Assembly (NCBI RefSeq): GCF_003234655.2
Contig: NZ_CP126271.1
Coordinates: 2,232,001-2,296,000, forward strand
Source: Curtobacterium sp. MCLR17_007
GTDB taxonomy: Bacteria; Actinomycetota; Actinomycetes; Actinomycetales; Microbacteriaceae
DNA length: 64,000 bases
Direction: 5' to 3'
Both the position numbers and the translations under genes were made by a program. The notes beneath the pieces are model-generated. The model did not search any database. It saw only the letters and a program-made list of their open reading frames with translations, and had not been told where the DNA came from. Of this stretch, positions 61,198 to 64,000 are shown in pieces (positions within the stretch are counted from its first letter, which is position 1; every line of letters starts with the position of its first letter).

Positions 61198-62367
61198 CTA
61201 GAACCCGGCCTGGCCGGTCACGACGGCGCGGCCGACGACCAGCTTCTGGATCTCGTTCGTTCCCTCTTCGAAGCGCTGCGCGCGTGCGTCGCGGTAGACC
61301 CGCTCGATCGCGTTGCGCTTCCAGTAGCCCTGGCCGCCGTGCACCTGCAGGGCCTTGTCGGTGACGCGGGCGAGCATGTCGACCGCGACCATCTTCGAGG
61401 CACTGGAGAGCGTGCCGGCGTCGGGGCGCCCTTCCTCGTAGGCGCGGGCGGCCTCGAGCACCAGCGCACGGGCAGCGGCGATGTCGGCGTAGTTCTCGGC
61501 CAGGTAGAACTGGATGGCCTGGCGCGTGGCGAGCTTCTTGCCGAAGGTCTCGCGCTCGTTGGCGTACTCGACCGCGAGCTCGTTCGCGCGCTCGGCCAGC
61601 CCGACGGCGCTCATCGCGACCGAGACGCGGCTGGGGAGCAGGAAGCCGCCGAGCGCGACCGCGAGGCCCTGGCCTTCGTCACCCAGTCGGGCGCTGGCCG
61701 GGATCGGCGTCTCGGTGAACCGCAGGATCGCGTGGTCGGTCCCGCGGATGCCCATCGTGTCGGAGTCGTCGATGACCTCGGCGCCCGGGAGCCCCGAGTT
61801 CGGCATGAGGAACGCGACGGTGCCGTCCTGCCCGGTGGTGCCCTCGAGGCGCGCGGCGATCAGCCAGTAGTCGCACTTGACGCCGAACGTGATGAGGTGC
61901 TTCTCGCCGTTCATGACGTACGTGTCGCCCTCACGGCGGACGGTCGTGCGGATGTCCGCGCCGGTGCCGGCCGTGGCCTCGGTCAGCGTGAAGGCGACGA
62001 GCTTGTCACCGGCGACCGAGGGCTTGACGACCTGCTCGATCTGCTCCGGCGACGCGTACGGCGCCATCGCGCGCCAGGTTCCGTTGATGACGTGCACGAG
62101 CATGCGGATCGAGGCGTGCGACCGCGACACGATCTCCATGACCTCGAGGTAGCGCGAGAACGGGATGTCCCGCCCGCCGAGCTCGGCCGGTGCGGCGAGG
62201 CTGAGCCAGCCCAGCTCCTTGAGCTCCTGGAACAACTCGGGCGCGACCTGACCGGTGCGCTCGATCTCGTTCGCCCAGTCCTCACCGCGGCCGCGGACCC
62301 ACGCCGTGACCTCCGCCTTGAGCTCGGCGAAGTCCTGCTCGGCCGCCGTTTCCATGACCATCGTCAT
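61198..62367 (-). CDS. Acyl-CoA dehydrogenase
   Basis: A 389-residue FAD enzyme that makes trans-2-enoyl-CoA. TLTEATAGTGADIRTT (FAD/CoA site) near 135, GEKHLITFGVKCDYWL, QAIQFYLAENYADI, LQVHGGQGYWKR near 345 and the catalytic Glu in FEEGTNEIQKLVVGR near 372 are all present. ATG overlaps the acyl-CoA ligase stop by 4 bases. Substrate chain not predictable. Confidence 0.92.
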   Translation of the reverse strand: MTMVMETAAEQDFAELKAEVTAWVRGRGEDWANEIERTGQVAPELFQELKELGWLSLAAPAELGGRDIPFSRYLEVMEIVSRSHASIRMLVHVINGTWRAMAPYASPEQIEQVVKPSVAGDKLVAFTLTEATAGTGADIRTTVRREGDTYVMNGEKHLITFGVKCDYWLIAARLEGTTGQDGTVAFLMPNSGLPGAEVIDDSDTMGIRGTDHAILRFTETPIPASARLGDEGQGLAVALGGFLLPSRVSVAMSAVGLAERANELAVEYANERETFGKKLATRQAIQFYLAENYADIAAARALVLEAARAYEEGRPDAGTLSSASKMVAVDMLARVTDKALQVHGGQGYWKRNAIERVYRDARAQRFEEGTNEIQKLVVGRAVVTGQAGF

Positions 62368-64000
62368 CGTTCGTTCTCCTTCATCGCGACGAGCGCCGCA
62401 GCCTGCTCGCGCAGGACGTTCTTCTGGACCTTGCCGACCGCGTTGCGGGGCAGTTCGTCGATGTATTCCAAGCGCTCCGGCCAGTAGTACTTGCTGACGC
62501 CGGCGTGCTCGAGGTACCGCTGCATGCCCGCGAAGTCGAGCGACTCGTCGGCCCGTGCGGACACGACGTACGCGCACGCCCGCTCCCCCAGGCGCTCGTC
62601 GGGCATCGCCACGATGGCGACGTCGGTGACGAGCGGGTGCTGGTACAGCAGGTTCTCGATCTCGACCACGGGGATCTTCTCGCCACCGCGGTTGATGACG
62701 TCCTTGACGCGCCCGGTGATCGACAGGAAGCCCTTCGCGTCGACCTTCGCCAGGTCGCCGGTGCGGTACCAGCCGTCCTCGGTGAAGACGTCGTCGGTCA
62801 GGTCGGGCCGGTCGAGATACCCGTCGAACATGGTCGGCGAGTGCAGTTCGTAGTTGCCCTCGGTGCCCGCCGGCAGCTCGTTGCCCTCGTCGTCGACGAT
62901 GCGGATCCGGGTGCCGGGCAGTGCCCGTCCGTCGTGACCGTAGGCGTCAGCGGGGTCGTCGGTGGGGCTCGAGAGCGCGCCGAGGCACGTCTCGCTGGTG
63001 CCGAACGCACCGAGGATGGCGGTGCCGAGGACCGTCGCCGCACGCTGGGCGAGCGCCCGCGGCACGGCGGCACCGGTCGGGACGAAGACCCGGAGGGACT
63101 CCGGTGCCGGTGCACCCGCTTCGACCAGGTCGACCAGGTCGGTCAGGAACGGCGTCGCACACTGCACGAAGGTCGCCCGTGCCGCCCCGAAGGCCTGCTC
63201 GAGCGCGGCCCGGCCGTCCCACACGGGCTGGATGACCTGCGCCGCGCCGAGCCGGAACGCCAGCAGCATGCCGTACAGGAAGCCGGTCTGGTGCGCCAGG
63301 GGCGACGGGATGTAGATCCGGTCGTCCTTCGTCAGGCCGGACTGCGCCACGTGCATCGCGGTCGCCAGCCCGAGCGTTCGGTGCGGGTGCTGGACGCCCT
63401 TCGGCTCGCCGGTGGTGCCCGACGTGAACAGCAGCTGGCAGATGTCGTCGGCCGTCGGTGCGTGCGAGCGGATCTGTTCGACGTCGACCTGGACGGAGCC
63501 GAGTGCGGTGTCCCAGTAGCGCCAGTTCCACTCGCTCGCGGCCACCCGCTCGGAGGCATCGGCGGGCAGTGGCGGCTGGTTGGTCGGGATGTCGCCCTGT
63601 CCCCGGGCCTCGGAGCGGATGACGACGACGTGCTCGACACTGAGTCGGCGCTTCTGTGCGCGCGCCTCGTCGAACACGTCGAGCAGCTCCAGGGCCGGGC
63701 GGCGTTTGCGGAACACGTTCGGCAGGAACACCACGCGCGCCCGCGACCGAGCGAGCGTCATCGTGGTCTCGCGCGGGCCGAACACCGGCATGATCGGCGT
63801 GGCGACCGCGCCGATCTGGATCGCCCCGAGGGTGATCGAGACGAACTCGCGCCAGTTCGGCAGCTGCATCGCGACGGACTCGCCGCGCCGCACGCCGAGT
63901 TCGAGCAGCAGCGCGGAGACCTTGTCGGCCTCGTCCTGCAGCTCGCGCCAGGTGGTCTCGACCGGCTCGGGGCCGCCGACCTCGATGACCGCCAGGCCGT
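62364..64000 (-). CDS. AMP-dependent acyl-CoA ligase, N terminus beyond the window
   Basis: An acyl-activating enzyme, incomplete at its 5' end; the frame is open to the window edge. Core motifs are LLFTSGTTGEPKGVQHPHR (P-loop like, near 63430), YRTGDLAK, GRVKDVINRGGEKIPVVEIE (A8-like hinge) and RNAVGKVQKNVLR with the catalytic Lys near the C terminus. Best match by feel is the medium-chain or cyclohexane-carboxylate/2,3-dihydroxybenzoate type. It is transcribed before and coupled to the acyl-CoA dehydrogenase, so the pair may open degradation of a carboxylic acid. Confidence 0.9.
   Translation of the reverse strand, partial: GLAVIEVGGPEPVETTWRELQDEADKVSALLLELGVRRGESVAMQLPNWREFVSITLGAIQIGAVATPIMPVFGPRETTMTLARSRARVVFLPNVFRKRRPALELLDVFDEARAQKRRLSVEHVVVIRSEARGQGDIPTNQPPLPADASERVAASEWNWRYWDTALGSVQVDVEQIRSHAPTADDICQLLFTSGTTGEPKGVQHPHRTLGLATAMHVAQSGLTKDDRIYIPSPLAHQTGFLYGMLLAFRLGAAQVIQPVWDGRAALEQAFGAARATFVQCATPFLTDLVDLVEAGAPAPESLRVFVPTGAAVPRALAQRAATVLGTAILGAFGTSETCLGALSSPTDDPADAYGHDGRALPGTRIRIVDDEGNELPAGTEGNYELHSPTMFDGYLDRPDLTDDVFTEDGWYRTGDLAKVDAKGFLSITGRVKDVINRGGEKIPVVEIENLLYQHPLVTDVAIVAMPDERLGERACAYVVSARADESLDFAGMQRYLEHAGVSKYYWPERLEYIDELPRNAVGKVQKNVLREQAAALVAMKENER

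Overview
The window is about 64 kb of very high-GC actinobacterial chromosome. Gene order (aroA-rsgA-hisN; ssrA-smpB-ftsX-ftsE-prfB; rpsB-tsf-pyrH-frr-cdsA; rpsP-khpA-rimM-trmD and rplS-lepB-rnhB-DUF2469; yraN-comM-dprA-xerC), a GlgE-type alpha-glucan locus, an Lsr2 nucleoid protein, a PafA-era style housekeeping layout and many leaderless genes together suggest Microbacteriaceae; Curtobacterium or a close relative is my best guess from gene content alone. Most of the window is conserved core chromosome. I see no prophage, insertion sequence, CRISPR array, integrated element or tRNA gene.

Left part (1-16 kb, mostly + strand): the 3' part of aroA, rsgA, a membrane protein behind an operator-like palindrome, hisN, a large LuxR/LAL-type regulator preceded by a small ORF and two G/C-rich dyads, glmS, a membrane M50 protease and a Nudix hydrolase, then a metY-LLM monooxygenase pair and a convergent APC permease. 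Next (16-26 kb, mostly - strand): a protein with a lysine-repeat tail, tmRNA and smpB, ftsX/ftsE, prfB, a secreted GH16-like protein with three tandem promoter dyads, an ABC exporter with a small coupled ORF, and a cysteine desulfurase.

Centre (26-41 kb): glgX, glgE and glgB form an alpha-glucan module that uses maltose-1-phosphate. It is followed by a thioredoxin/TPR protein coupled to an unusual fused membrane/lipobox protein, a long DivIVA-type coiled coil, an alpha/beta hydrolase with a zinc-binding partner, a lytic-transglycosylase-like protein and a small DivIVA protein. Then (41-58 kb): the cdsA-frr-pyrH-tsf-rpsB translation block, an MFS sugar porter, an M23 peptidase, xerC, dprA-comM-yraN, lsr2, DUF2469, rnhB, lepB, rplS, map, trmD, rimM, khpA and rpsP. 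The right end (58-64 kb, - strand) holds a lipid module: a 2,4-dienoyl-CoA-reductase-like flavoenzyme, a FabL-type enoyl reductase, an acyl-CoA dehydrogenase and an acyl-CoA ligase cut by the window edge.

Two features recur across the window. Long perfect palindromes sharing a GACGGGAGGC...GCCTCCCGTC stem sit after many genes and look like a house-style terminator. Many genes have a TAnnnT-like -10 box about 6-9 nt before the start codon and no Shine-Dalgarno site, so they are probably leaderless. The most interesting unexplained signals are a 13-bp dyad core (CCCCGnACTGGGG) shared by the LAL-regulator promoter and the GH16 promoter, an RsgA without its zinc knuckle, the lysine-repeat protein beside tmRNA, and several small coupled ORFs. 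Nothing I can see amounts to a clearly new multi-gene system.
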